From positions 20,405,029 to 20,469,028 of the forward strand of contig CM042086.1 of NCBI GenBank assembly GCA_023512835.1: a DNA stretch of 64,000 bases, written 5' to 3'. Shown piece by piece: positions 63,257 to 64,000 of the stretch (positions are counted from its first letter, which is position 1; each line of letters starts with the position of its first letter). The translations under genes and the position numbers were made by a program. This stretch comes from Taxillus chinensis. Its lineage: Eukaryota > Streptophyta > Magnoliopsida > Santalales > Loranthaceae. The notes under the pieces are model-generated. The model saw nothing but the letters and a program-made list of their open reading frames with translations. It ran no database searches and was not told where the DNA came from.

Positions 63257-64000
63257 ATGGATTCACGGGACCCTGGTCATATGTACTTCACCAAATTAAT
63301 AAGCGAAGATTCTCACCTTGACCCCATTTACGATGGGCAATGTGCCACATCTCCATTCACCGTTGATGACTCTCCACCCATACCCCTTAATGAGCCTATT
63401 GCTGTCAAGAAATCAACGAGGGGTGCAAATTTCACACCCGAGGAAGACAAGTTACTTGTCTCTGCATGGCTAAATTGTAGCCTTGATGCCATCCAGGGAA
63501 CATATCAAAAACACTCCCTATTTTGGGAAAGCATTTTCGAGTATTTTCAACAATTTAAAGAGACCACAAATGAGAGGACAATAAAGTCATTAATTCATCG
63601 GTGGTCGATGATCCAAAAGGCTACAAACAAATTTTGTGCAAAACTAGCCCAAGTTGAAGGGTTAAATCAAAGTGGCATGACCGAGCACGACAAGGTAACA
63701 TTATCAAATCCCATAATCCTTTACTTAAGAAATTTTTGTTAACAATTATTGATTTAAATTGGTTTTTTTGCTCACAAGTTTGACAAAGCTAAGGTTATGT
63801 ACCAATCGCTAGAGAAATGCTCCTTCCAATTTGAGCATTGTTGGCACCTATTAAAAGACCAACCTAAGTGGAATCGACACACTAGAAAGGAGGATCCAAA
63901 ACGGAGGAAGACAATTGATTCAGTTGGAGATCTTGAGGCGGATCATGTGATGGACAATGAAGTTATCGAGCCCGATCGACCAATTGGAAGGAAAGCTGAG
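63257..64000 (+). CDS. SANT/NAM-associated protein, PIF/Harbinger ORF-type, partial
   Basis: Exon 1 is 63257-63694 (146 codons, ATG at 63257), ending AAG before GTAACA. Exon 2 starts at 63779 after CTCACAAG and stays open for 74 codons to the window edge. Residues about 54-115 form a Myb/SANT-like domain (FTPEEDKLLVSAWLNCS, then WESIFEYFQQF and SLIHRWSMIQKATNKF). Exon 2 continues with CSFQFEHCWHLLKDQPKW, the start of the NAM-associated C-terminal region. Proteins of this build are the DNA-binding partner of the Harbinger transposase and are often listed in plants as glutathione S-transferase T3-like. Reading past the donor would stop in the intron (63742), which supports splicing. The frame is intact, so the copy is young or under selection. 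A domesticated host gene is the alternative. Confidence 0.75.

Larger units (their letters stand above)
62078..64000 (+). mobile_element. Left part of a PIF/Harbinger-type transposon, runs off the edge
   Basis: The sequence GAGCATCTACATCAGC at 62078, preceded by TAA (62075-62077), resembles the ends of plant PIF/Harbinger elements (GAGCATCTCCAA type) and their 3-bp TAA/TTA target site. The next 150 bases carry inverted and direct repeats around AAATCCCTATATTTGGAGATTC. A SANT/NAM-associated ORF of the kind that accompanies the Harbinger transposase starts at 63257. The transposase gene and right end would lie outside. The element assignment is inference from the end and the ORF together. Confidence 0.5.

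Noticed and set aside
63695..63742. Reading of the Harbinger-type ORF through to its first stop
   Set aside because: A GT donor after codon 146 and an AG acceptor at 63778 join conserved sequence on both sides; the read-through tail does not resemble the family.

Overview
This is a stretch of a flowering-plant nuclear genome. It is AT-rich between genes, full of LTR retrotransposons, non-autonomous DNA transposons and microsatellites, and carries one intron-containing BEL1-like homeobox gene with GC-rich exons. The species cannot be named from the sequence, and I could not settle monocot versus dicot.

Layout. 1-4350: a TATA box facing off the left edge, then AT-rich DNA with a G-rich minisatellite split by a hAT-like element. 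4353-10861: a decayed minus-strand Ty1/copia retrotransposon, broken by two smaller insertions (5477-6251 and a hAT-type MITE at 8741-9503 with a perfect 8-bp target duplication). 10862-29320: a nest of LTR elements. An Ogre/Tat-like LTR (10862-14153, itself hit by a TRIM) abuts a 15-kb minus-strand Ty3/gypsy chromovirus with LTRs at 14154-16276 and 23820-29320. That gypsy element carries a solo LTR in gag (21150-23266) and a 3.4-kb Ogre/Tat-like solo LTR in its 5' LTR (23994-27361, target duplication TGTCT). 29321-40700: AT-rich DNA with remnants of a second copia, a gypsy LTR, a SINE-like and a hAT-like fragment. 41742-45400: the BLH1-type gene on the minus strand with its leader and promoter. 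45400-62000: AT-rich DNA with a second TRIM, MITE-like elements, degenerate repeats and a copia gag scrap. 62078 to the right edge: the left part of a PIF/Harbinger-type element with a two-exon SANT/NAM-associated ORF that runs out of the window.

The only convincing host gene is the BEL1-like TALE homeobox gene (4 exons, 568 codons as written). Its last exon has an apparent one-base loss in a run of six G (coding strand) that cuts off the conserved C-terminus, although the downstream frame is still intact. This is either a homopolymer sequencing error or a recent truncation. I found no tRNA, rRNA or CRISPR array. I found no clearly new protein system; the most interesting content is the frameshift, the dated nesting of elements, and the well-delimited MITEs and TRIMs.
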